A DNA stretch of 5,544 nucleotides from an uncultured bacterium (GTDB lineage: Bacteria; Desulfobacterota; Desulfobulbia; Desulfobulbales; Desulfobulbaceae), in contig CAITZN010000725.1 in the NCBI GenBank assembly GCA_903896915.1, forward strand, positions 1 through 5,544. Direction: 5' to 3'. The translations under genes and the position numbers were made by a program. The notes beneath the pieces were generated by a model. It was not told the DNA's origin. It was given only the letters and a program-made list of their open reading frames with translations, and did not search any database. The stretch's first letter is position 1; every line of letters begins with the position of its first letter. Of the stretch, positions 1 through 5,544 are shown piece by piece.

Positions 1-1131
1 GGAAATGACTAATCCGCAGGTACATTCCAGTAAGATGTTACCAGTTTCATCATGGCAGATTCCGCCATTTGTTGATTGTCCAAATAGCGAGTTTTCCGTC
101 ATTAAAAAACTTTGAGGAAATCCTTGCTGAGCGAAAAATGGGAAGTCATCCCCCTCTTGCAGGCGAATGGCAACGGCGTCGAATTCGGTTCGTTCTATTA
201 AAATGTCGATAACGCGCTGGAGAGATGCTGATAAGTCGATGGGGTCATTGAGTACCTGAAGGACTTCTCTGCCCATTTCCCGAAAGGCTCTTGCCTGCAG
301 TCGTTCAGTGATATTATGGGAGTAGCCCGTCGTGCCAATCACCTGGCCGTGCTTGTCAATGATAGGGGTTTTATAGGTCTCGAACCATTTAAATGTACCT
401 TTGTCGAAAATAGGTTCTTCAACCATGTACGGTTTTCCTGATTTCAGGACTTTGGCATCATCTGCGATGTATTTGACGCCTAGTTGCCGGGGCCAGACAT
501 CGAGATCAGTCTTGCCGACTAGGAGTTCAGGGTCCTCCAAACCGCATGATTGGGCAAAGGCCGAATTAACGGAAAGGTACTTGCTGTCCCTGTCTTTCAG
601 CCATAAGAGACCGGGTTGATTTTCGATAATTGCGGAGAGGTACGACTCGCGTTGGCGCAAAGATTCTTCAATCTGCTTGCGCTCGGAGATGTCATGGAAA
701 ATGCAATGGGTTCGTTGAAAGCGGCCCTCCGCATCTTTGACAATCTTGCCATCAAAAGAGGCCAGGAGGGTGGAACCATCTTTTTTGACCATCTCGAACT
801 CGACACCGAGTGTTTCACCGATCGCTTTGAACCGGGGAAAGTACACATCGAAATGGTCCTGCCAGTATGAGGGTAAGTAGGCGCTAAAATTACTGCCAAT
901 GACCTCCTCGTGCGTATAGCCGAGTGTATCCAGCCAGGTCTGGTTCATTGCTATGAGGCAACCGTTTTCATCGAGAGACTGGTAAGCGAAAGGCGCGTTT
1001 TCGTAGAGTTGCTTCAGGTGCTCATGGGCTGTTCGAGGCTGCACCTCTTGTGCTGCCATCTTTTCCAGTTCAGTAATCCGTTTTTTCAGGAATACGATTT
1101 CGGTGAGATCGGTATTCGTTTGCTCGTCCAT
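1..1131 (-). CDS. PAS-PAS-GAF sensory/signalling protein, C-terminus missing (runs off left edge)
   Basis: The reading frame is open for all 377 codons from the ATG at 1131 to base 1, with no stop, so the 3' end lies outside the window. Visible layout: a short leucine-rich heptad-like helix (about residues 8-28), a first PAS domain (about 38-152, starting LYENAPFAY and ending in the PAC-like HDISERKQIEE), a second PAS domain (about 162-280, with ENQPGLLWLKD, DVWP and the ending HNITERLQ), then the start of a GAF domain (about 285 onward, with FPFFAQQGFP and LECTCG). Such proteins sense small ligands or redox state in the cytoplasm and usually end in a histidine kinase, a cyclase or another output domain; the output here is unseen. 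No membrane segment is visible. The start is well supported: an in-frame TAG lies two codons upstream, and a GAGA purine run sits about 8 bases before the ATG. It follows the kinase gene by 57 bases on the same strand, suggesting co-transcription. Its ligand and output are unknown. Confidence 0.88.
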   Translation of the reverse strand, partial: MDEQTNTDLTEIVFLKKRITELEKMAAQEVQPRTAHEHLKQLYENAPFAYQSLDENGCLIAMNQTWLDTLGYTHEEVIGSNFSAYLPSYWQDHFDVYFPRFKAIGETLGVEFEMVKKDGSTLLASFDGKIVKDAEGRFQRTHCIFHDISERKQIEESLRQRESYLSAIIENQPGLLWLKDRDSKYLSVNSAFAQSCGLEDPELLVGKTDLDVWPRQLGVKYIADDAKVLKSGKPYMVEEPIFDKGTFKWFETYKTPIIDKHGQVIGTTGYSHNITERLQARAFREMGREVLQVLNDPIDLSASLQRVIDILIERTEFDAVAIRLQEGDDFPFFAQQGFPQSFLMTENSLFGQSTNGGICHDETGNILLECTCGLVIS

Positions 1132-1189
1132 AAACTATTCTCTGCAAATACGTCAGTTGTAAAAAATATAATGTTAAATAAAATGGTTA
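1132..1189 (-). other. AT-rich spacer between kinase and PAS-GAF genes
   Basis: This short gap is very AT-rich on the minus strand, with T-runs and a TATATT hexamer, and ends in a modest GAGA ribosome-binding-like run before the ATG at 1131. A G+C-rich stem followed by a T-run, as expected of an intrinsic terminator for the kinase gene, is not present. Read-through from the kinase gene is therefore plausible. A separate weak promoter is also possible, but no good -35/-10 pair can be assigned. Confidence 0.4.
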
Positions 1190-3970
1190 TCAGATGTTTT
1201 CGGCCAGGTCTTCATCAGCCAAAGGGAAAAGGACCTGGAAACTGCTGCCTTTTCCTGTTGCACTCGTCACGGTTATCGCGCCGTTGTACGTTTTCATAAT
1301 GCCCAGCACTATCGGCAGGCCGAGACCCCGGCCGGTAAACTTATGGGAGAAAAATGGATCAAAGAGTTTATCGATATCCTCCTCCGCAATCCCACAACCC
1401 GTATCTTTCACTTCCAAGCATATATAGTATTTGTGCTGTGGTTGCCACCCGATAGGGAAAAGGTAGGTCGTATTGAGTTCCCCAGGAGAAATCGTTTTGA
1501 CGGTTATTTCAATGGTCCCTTGATGGTCACCAACCGACTCCCAGGCATTCGTAACCAGGTTGGTGAACACCTGCTGGATCTGCCCTGAATTTGCTCGGAG
1601 AGTAGGGCCAGGAGAAGGCAGCTTGGTTGCAAAGGACAACTCTTTTGGGGCTGAGGTTTGAAGCAGAGACAGGTTTTGCAGGCAGACTTCGGACAGATCC
1701 AGATGGGTGCGCTTGCCGGTCACTTGGCCAAGATAGGTGCGCATCTGGTTGCTGATTTCCGCGGCCTTCAGAGATGCCTGCATGGCATGATTCAGTGCTA
1801 TGGATGGCTCCGTGCCGGGCAGTTGGTCGTCAATGGCCATCTCAAGGTTGCCGATCACGATACCGAGCTGATTGTTGAATAGATGGGCAATGGCACCAGC
1901 CATCATGCCAAGACTTTCTGCCTTCTGCAGTAGCCGGTTTTCGTCCTCGAGTTTTGCGTTCACTTTCTCGACGCGTTTCCGTTCGGATATATCACGGATG
2001 ACAACGACCATGCTGACCGGTTGCCCATCGGCGCTACGGATGAAGTCACCTTTTGCCTCAAAGTCAAAGGCGCTGCCATCGGCACGCAGCCCCTGGTATT
2101 CAGAGGGCTCTGTTAATTGCCCTTGGAATAGCAGCGCAATATCTGCCAATGCCCGGTCACGATCCTCGGGGACAATGAAATCGGTGAACAATCGCCCCAG
2201 CACCTGCTCCTGACGGCTATAGCCAAACATTGTCAAGCCTACAGGGGAAGCCATGAGAACGCGTCCCTCCAGATCAGTGATGGTGATGTTGTCAGGGCAG
2301 GCATGGAGAATGGATTGGTAGCGTGCCTCACTCTCTCTCAACTCCTTCGTTCGCTCCTTAACCCGTTGCTCCAGCGATTCGTTAATCTGTTGAATTTCGT
2401 TGAACTGAGCTGTCAGTGAATCGCTCATCCCTTTGAAATTTTCGACCAGATGATTTGCTTCCTTGATGCCGCTTTCAGGCCAGTCCGTTATTCTGCCCTC
2501 CGTCACTAATTTGATCGGCAGCTGATAGGTAATCAGGCAGAGTTTTTCGAGAGTGACTAGAGACCAGCGGCTGATCGCTTCAGCCAGTAGCAATGTTCCG
2601 AGAAGAATAAAGAACAGCAGGGTCAGTTTGCCGGAATATTCGCGAAAGAGTAATTTTTGAAAAGGTGCCACTGGTTGTTCCAGGACCAGTTTCCATTCCG
2701 CCATGTCACCAAGTACTATTTCAACGACATAGAACGATTTCTTCCAGCGGTCTGAGGTGGCGGTGTTGGGAGGCACATCCGGCAACCACTGGCTTACCTC
2801 AGCATCAATAGGATGCAATGTCCCATGTTGGCGTGTCAAGGGTGCCATTAACGTCTGATTGGTGCGGTTGGACATAATGACGTTGCCGTTTGTGTCGATC
2901 AGTGTGTAGAGCGAGTCATGTCGATCTAGGCTGATATTGAGATACTCCCGAATCTGCTCCAGGCTTAAAACGCCGATGACATAGCCGCTGTATTTATGTT
3001 GAATGACAACCGGAGCCAGAATCGACACAATTGGTTTGGATGGGCCGATTTTCGCTATGACAACTTCCGAGAGCATCGGCTTGAGCGTCCGTTCGAGCAC
3101 CGGGATATAGGGGCGATCAGCGAAATTTTTACCAATGTTGACTTGTCCCAGCTCGTCATGCAGAGTGTAGGAGGCGGTAATTATCGCGTTTCTGTCGAGT
3201 AGTGCGATACGGTGAAAGTTGATATCCGACTTCTTTGCCTGCTCCAGAAAAGGTTGCATCTGGAGTGGCGTTCGCAATGCAGCCATCTCCGCCAGATTGA
3301 TAATGGCTGTTTGTCTGTTGCTCACCCAGGTATTCAATCGCTCTCGCACATGAATGCTGTCCTTAACCAACGCTGTACGTATGTCGAGATCGGTGTTGAT
3401 GAAATCAGATCTACTCTCAATAGCCAGCATGAGCAGCCCTGTGCATAAGACAAAAAAAGCCAGCAGGTTGTAGATAATTTCACGGAATGAGATTTGTGAG
3501 GAGCGCGACCAGAGTGCAAAACTGGAATAAATCAGACGTGCGATCAGGGCATTGGTAATGCCGTTTATAGCTATTTTGGTTATGAGAAAATTAGCATCAC
3601 TGCCGAAAGGAATATGTCTGGCGAGGTGATAGAGAAAAAAGGCCAGCGGTATGCCGATGATGAGCCAATAGAGCATGTCTGCCAACACCATCCCAATTTT
3701 GTAGCGGTTCATTAACCAGCCGACAACGGCCACCTCGGCGGTCAGGGTGATGATGGCGTTGGGGTGGTTCCAGAGGATGTAGGTATAGCTGGCAATGAAA
3801 AGGGCTGCCATAATGCCCCGGCCAAGGCCGAGCAACTGTAGCGCCAGCATGGCAAAGATACTGCCGAAGAGGAAGTCGGTATCGAGGAAAATCGGAAACC
3901 TGAAATGGTTGCCAGCCAGACCGGCGGCAATCAGGGCAAGGAGAAGGGCATTTTTGTAAGTATTGGTCAT
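1190..3970 (-). CDS. transmembrane Cache-HAMP-PAS sensor histidine kinase
   Basis: Complete 926-residue sensor kinase that should autophosphorylate on histidine in response to a periplasmic and/or membrane signal and pass the phosphate to an unlinked response regulator. Visible in order: seven hydrophobic helices (about 5-22, 34-50, 52-68, 71-87, 93-117, 128-150, 164-184), with basic loops such as MNRYK and SRSSQISFR falling on the predicted inside; a periplasmic region 185-447 of Cache type (NIGKNFADRPYIP near 278-290, SEVVIAKIG near 301); an eighth helix 448-466; a HAMP-like linker to about 520; a coiled coil to about 550; a PAS domain (about 550-665, ending RDISERK). The catalytic core has H-box AIAHLFNNQ with His696, N-box NLVTNAWE (Asn804, Asn808), DTGCGI (856-861), FDPFF (870-874) and GRGLGL (880-885). 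There is no receiver domain. The ATG at 3970 is the first possible start after an in-frame TAA eight codons earlier, but no clear Shine-Dalgarno precedes it. The ligand is unknown. Confidence 0.95.
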   Translation of the reverse strand: MTNTYKNALLLALIAAGLAGNHFRFPIFLDTDFLFGSIFAMLALQLLGLGRGIMAALFIASYTYILWNHPNAIITLTAEVAVVGWLMNRYKIGMVLADMLYWLIIGIPLAFFLYHLARHIPFGSDANFLITKIAINGITNALIARLIYSSFALWSRSSQISFREIIYNLLAFFVLCTGLLMLAIESRSDFINTDLDIRTALVKDSIHVRERLNTWVSNRQTAIINLAEMAALRTPLQMQPFLEQAKKSDINFHRIALLDRNAIITASYTLHDELGQVNIGKNFADRPYIPVLERTLKPMLSEVVIAKIGPSKPIVSILAPVVIQHKYSGYVIGVLSLEQIREYLNISLDRHDSLYTLIDTNGNVIMSNRTNQTLMAPLTRQHGTLHPIDAEVSQWLPDVPPNTATSDRWKKSFYVVEIVLGDMAEWKLVLEQPVAPFQKLLFREYSGKLTLLFFILLGTLLLAEAISRWSLVTLEKLCLITYQLPIKLVTEGRITDWPESGIKEANHLVENFKGMSDSLTAQFNEIQQINESLEQRVKERTKELRESEARYQSILHACPDNITITDLEGRVLMASPVGLTMFGYSRQEQVLGRLFTDFIVPEDRDRALADIALLFQGQLTEPSEYQGLRADGSAFDFEAKGDFIRSADGQPVSMVVVIRDISERKRVEKVNAKLEDENRLLQKAESLGMMAGAIAHLFNNQLGIVIGNLEMAIDDQLPGTEPSIALNHAMQASLKAAEISNQMRTYLGQVTGKRTHLDLSEVCLQNLSLLQTSAPKELSFATKLPSPGPTLRANSGQIQQVFTNLVTNAWESVGDHQGTIEITVKTISPGELNTTYLFPIGWQPQHKYYICLEVKDTGCGIAEEDIDKLFDPFFSHKFTGRGLGLPIVLGIMKTYNGAITVTSATGKGSSFQVLFPLADEDLAENI

Positions 3971-4064
3971 GTGTCGGCGTCGATTGGTGGCTATTTAAGA
4001 AACAAGTTCTGGGAGAGCGTCAGGAATCGTCCGGCGGTATGAAGAACAAAATAAGATGCAGCAC

Positions 4065-4085
4065 ATCAGGATATTGTTACCTGAT
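4065..4085. repeat. perfect inverted repeat ATCAGG-N9-CCTGAT, operator-like
   Basis: Bases 4065-4070 read ATCAGG and 4080-4085 read CCTGAT, an exact reverse complement around a 9-base spacer. The 15-base centre-to-centre half-site spacing is the kind seen in sites for dimeric regulators. A second, overlapping inverted repeat (TATTG at 4072-4076 with CAATA at 4086-4090) cannot form at the same time. The site lies about 95 bases before the kinase start, so it could be an operator or a leader hairpin. No regulator can be named; a 6-bp arm may also occur by chance. Confidence 0.35.
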
Positions 4086-4087
4086 CA

Positions 4088-4116
4088 ATAGGATATGCAC
4101 AAAATGTTTTGATCAA
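4088..4116 (-). promoter_or_regulatory. possible weak promoter for the kinase gene
   Basis: On the minus strand, TTGATC (4116-4111) could serve as a -35 box, matching four of six bases of TTGACA. At 17 bases spacing lies TCCTAT (4093-4088), a poor -10 box with three matches to TATAAT; a slightly different choice, TATCCT (4095-4090), leaves 15 bases. An A-rich tract lies just upstream (minus-strand GAAGAAAAAACAAAA, 4159-4145), which could help polymerase binding. The putative -35 box overlaps the large palindrome, so a repressor bound there would block it. The match is weak. Confidence 0.22.
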
Positions 4117-4138
4117 ATAGATCATTTTATTTGATTAA
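4109..4138. promoter_or_regulatory. 30-bp imperfect palindrome, operator-like, upstream of the kinase gene
   Basis: The left arm TTGATCAAATA (4109-4119) and the right arm TATTTGATTAA (4128-4138) are reverse complements at 10 of 11 positions around an 8-base centre; eight of these pairs (4112-4119 with 4128-4135) are continuous. Each arm also contains a smaller near-palindrome, TTTGATCAAA at 4108-4117 and TTTGATTAAT at 4130-4139, 22 bases apart or about two helical turns. A further inverted repeat TGATC-N5-GATCA lies at 4110-4124. This layered symmetry suggests binding by one or two regulator dimers. It resembles TTGAT/ATCAA half-sites of FNR/CRP-type regulators, but the spacing does not match the classical FNR site. 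It is placed about 140-170 bases before the kinase start. Confidence 0.4.
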
Positions 4139-4147
4139 TTTTGTTTT

Positions 4148-4162
4148 TTCTTCAAAGAAGAA
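4148..4162. repeat. small perfect inverted repeat TTCTTC-AAA-GAAGAA
   Basis: Six-base arms around a three-base loop, beside an A-tract on the minus strand. The stem has only two G-C pairs and is followed on the minus strand by A residues rather than T residues, so it is not an intrinsic terminator. It may simply reflect the purine/pyrimidine-skewed tract in which it lies. Confidence 0.25.
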
Positions 4163-4220
4163 TAAGAGATAAGAATTCCACTTGCGGCATGATCGATGCG
4201 GTTGTCGCTGTTTTCGACGA

Positions 4221-4238
4221 ACAGAGGTCAAGCTCTGT
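4221..4238. repeat. inverted repeat ACAGAG-N6-CTCTGT, possible RNA hairpin
   Basis: Bases 4221-4226 (ACAGAG) and 4233-4238 (CTCTGT) are exact reverse complements around a six-base loop. The site lies about 105 bases beyond the polyferredoxin stop, so it could form a hairpin in that gene's 3' untranslated region and protect the transcript end. There is no T-run after it on either strand, so intrinsic termination is not supported. Confidence 0.3.
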
Positions 4239-4343
4239 GTAGAGGTTGGATTAGTTAAGAGGAAAATCAGGGGGGCAGAGAATGAGGAAGGGCATTGGAG
4301 GAACCGCTCCATAGTGAAAAATACTGTGGTAAAGTGGGGTTTG

Positions 4344-5544
4344 TCAATATCCGCCCTGTCCGGATAGTCCGACATGACGGGTTTCGCCTGCAGAGGTCAC
4401 GATTACCGCGGCCTCGCCACTGATGGGACAGCGGTTTTCGCAGATGCCGCAGCCGATACAGAGTGAATCAATCACATAGGGTTGCAGGAGGGTAACCAGT
4501 TCTCCTTTGGCATTGAGAACCTGGGCCTCGCGGAATTTGATGGCTTTGTCGGGGGTCGGGCAATGTTCTTCGCAGACGATACAGGGCACGCCTGAGGCAT
4601 AGGGCAGACAGCGGTTTTTATCGAAATAAGCCCGGCCGATGACCGTGGTCTGCTTTTCAGTTTTGCTGAGTTTACGGAGAGCACCGGTGGGGCATACCTG
4701 ACCGCAGAGGGTGCAGTTGTATTCGCAGTAGCCGATGCGGCCGAGAAGACGGGGGGTGAAGACGCCTTCCAGCCCGGCTTCCAGCCAGGTGGCGTGAAGG
4801 GCGTTACCGATACAGACTTTCATACACTCGCCGCAGCGCACGCAGGAATTTAGAAATGCGGCCTCCGCCTGAGCACCGGGAGGCCTGATAAGCGTTGGTT
4901 CGGCTCGCCGGGCAAGCGGCCGGGATGGCAAGGCCAGCGGTGTCAGCGCCCCTGCTGCCAGAGACGTGACCATAGCCCGGCGCCCCAGATTTATTTGTCT
5001 GCCGGATGCCAGGCCTTGAAAGCCGTAGCGAAAGCGGGTCTGGGGACAGTGGGTCATGCAATCGAGGCAGAGGGTGCATTCCGCCGAAGTGATGCTTCTT
5101 GCCTCGTCAATGGCCCCCATGCGGCATACGGTGCGGCACTGCCTGCATTTGCCGCAGGCAGCCGTACCTCCGGTAAGGCCGAACAGCGAGAAACGGGAGC
5201 AAAGGGCCAGCATGGCCCCGAGCGGACAGACCTTGCGGCAGAAAAAACGGTTCTCCAGACGGCTGAGGCCAAGAGCCACCAGCAGCAACAGTAGAGAAAA
5301 TATGGAGAGGGCATACACCTTGCCGCCAAAGGGCAGCAGGTGTTTTTTAAGCAGAGCATAGAGCGGCTCGGTCAGCGTGTTCACCCAGGGAGGCGCTTGC
5401 TGATAGGTCCAGGTGAACAGGGTGGTCGTCGCATGGTCAAGAGCCGGATGCACGGCAAAGGTGAGGCCGCGCACCAGCAGGGAGAATGGATCGAGATAAC
5501 CGGCCAGGGGCAGGCCGAAGCAGGCGGCGGCAAGGAGGAAAAAC
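4344..5544 (-). CDS. NapH/NapG-like membrane polyferredoxin (fused 4Fe-4S protein), N-terminus missing (runs off right edge)
   Basis: The frame is open from base 5543 to the TGA at 4344-4346, giving 399 visible residues. The GTG at 5474 is internal, because codons upstream of it continue a hydrophobic helix (FFLLAAACFGLPLAGYLDP). Visible layout: helix 1-16; helix about 75-95; the NapH-type motif FCRKVCPLG (Cys102, Cys106); CGKCRQCRTVC (130-140); CTLCLDCMTHCP (156-167); then a basic GRR followed by a hydrophobic stretch (187-205), resembling a Tat signal; then a NapG-like half beginning LIRPPGA, with CVRCGECMKVC (234-244), CEYNCTLCGQVCP (273-285), Cys312 with CIVCEEHCP (321-329), and CIGCGICENRCP (362-373). 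About six or seven Fe-S clusters are implied. The likely role is electron transfer between a membrane quinol or redox enzyme and a partner. No nitrate reductase gene is in view, so a nap symbol is not justified. The gene appears richer in G+C than the kinase gene. Confidence 0.9.
   Translation of the reverse strand, partial: FFLLAAACFGLPLAGYLDPFSLLVRGLTFAVHPALDHATTTLFTWTYQQAPPWVNTLTEPLYALLKKHLLPFGGKVYALSIFSLLLLLVALGLSRLENRFFCRKVCPLGAMLALCSRFSLFGLTGGTAACGKCRQCRTVCRMGAIDEARSITSAECTLCLDCMTHCPQTRFRYGFQGLASGRQINLGRRAMVTSLAAGALTPLALPSRPLARRAEPTLIRPPGAQAEAAFLNSCVRCGECMKVCIGNALHATWLEAGLEGVFTPRLLGRIGYCEYNCTLCGQVCPTGALRKLSKTEKQTTVIGRAYFDKNRCLPYASGVPCIVCEEHCPTPDKAIKFREAQVLNAKGELVTLLQPYVIDSLCIGCGICENRCPISGEAAVIVTSAGETRHVGLSGQGGY

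Larger units (their letters stand above)
3971..4343. other. 373-base intergenic region with inverted repeats; upstream region of the kinase gene
   Basis: No convincing gene is seen here. Short open frames exist on both strands, including a minus-strand frame 4127-4375 that overlaps the polyferredoxin end, but their translations are low-complexity or rich in Ser, Arg and Pro and resemble no family I know. The half nearer the kinase (about 4040-4170) is AT-rich and contains several GATCA-type sequences and two sizeable inverted repeats. The half nearer the polyferredoxin contains small hairpins (4221-4238; TGGAG/CTCCA at 4296-4311). Since both flanking genes are read right to left, this region must hold the end of the polyferredoxin transcript and probably the kinase promoter, with a 5' leader perhaps 100 bases or longer. 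No G+C-rich stem followed by a T-run was found on the minus strand. Confidence 0.6.

Noticed and set aside
597..899. Minus-strand open frame of 100 codons within the PAS-GAF gene
   Set aside because: It is a different frame of the same strand inside a continuous 377-codon PAS-PAS-GAF frame; the domain-bearing frame is the real one.
910..1299. Plus-strand open frame of 129 codons spanning the end of the kinase and the start of the PAS-GAF gene
   Set aside because: It is antisense to two well-supported genes with recognisable domains, and its translation is Cys/Leu/Phe-rich with no recognisable motif.
4109..4149. Plus-strand stem followed by a T-rich tract, looking like an intrinsic terminator
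   Set aside because: The stem is almost entirely A-T with an 8-base loop, and no plus-strand gene exists upstream to be terminated; an operator-like palindrome fits better.
4296..4311. TGGAG/CTCCA hairpin shortly after the polyferredoxin stop as a terminator
   Set aside because: The stem is only five base pairs and is not followed by a T-run on the minus strand.
4182..4367. Plus-strand open frame of 61 codons in the gap
   Set aside because: Arg- and Val-rich translation without domain features, running into the polyferredoxin gene antisense; most likely chance.
4127..4375. Minus-strand open frame of 82 codons in the intergenic gap
   Set aside because: It overlaps the end of the polyferredoxin gene in another frame, has low-complexity Ser/Arg/Phe/Lys-rich sequence, lacks a clear ribosome-binding site and resembles no family I know.
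5474..5474. GTG at 5474 as the start of the polyferredoxin gene
   Set aside because: The same frame stays open to the right edge and encodes a hydrophobic helix that belongs to the NapH-like N-terminal half, so the true start lies beyond the window.

Overview
The window carries three protein genes, all on the minus strand, and two of them are cut by the window edges. Reading in the direction of transcription (right to left) the order is: a membrane-anchored polyferredoxin resembling a NapH-NapG fusion (5' end beyond the right edge, stop at 4344); a 373-base gap rich in inverted repeats; a complete 926-residue transmembrane sensor histidine kinase (3970 to 1190); a 57-base AT-rich spacer; and a PAS-PAS-GAF sensory protein (1131 to beyond the left edge, 3' end missing). 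No tRNA, rRNA, CRISPR array, insertion sequence or phage gene was seen.

The gene content suggests a Gram-negative anaerobe or facultative anaerobe with rich signalling, most likely a Desulfobacterota (deltaproteobacterial) member such as a Desulfobulbales or related sulfate/sulfur or metal respirer. The reasons are the multi-[4Fe-4S] NapH/NapG-type electron carrier, the Cache-PAS kinase with an H-x-F-N-N phospho-acceptor box, and a GAF domain with a cysteine-containing LECTCG motif. I recall all three as common in that group, but this is a judgement from protein style, not a search result. The polyferredoxin gene looks richer in G+C than the kinase gene, and the spacers are strongly AT-rich.

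Functionally, the polyferredoxin probably passes electrons between the quinone pool or membrane and periplasmic or cytoplasmic partners. The kinase has seven predicted membrane helices, a periplasmic Cache-type ligand domain, a HAMP-like linker, a cytoplasmic PAS domain and a catalytic core, but no receiver domain, so its response regulator must lie elsewhere. The PAS-PAS-GAF protein directly downstream is in the same orientation and may be a second signalling protein of the same pathway, with its output domain outside the window.

The main non-coding interest is the region 3971-4343 upstream of the kinase. It holds an 11-bp-arm imperfect palindrome (4109-4138), a second perfect inverted repeat (4065-4085) and smaller hairpins. 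These look more like operators or leader structure than terminators. I did not find a convincing new biological system; the most notable points are the fused polyferredoxin with an internal twin-arginine-like segment and the operator-like palindromes in front of the kinase.
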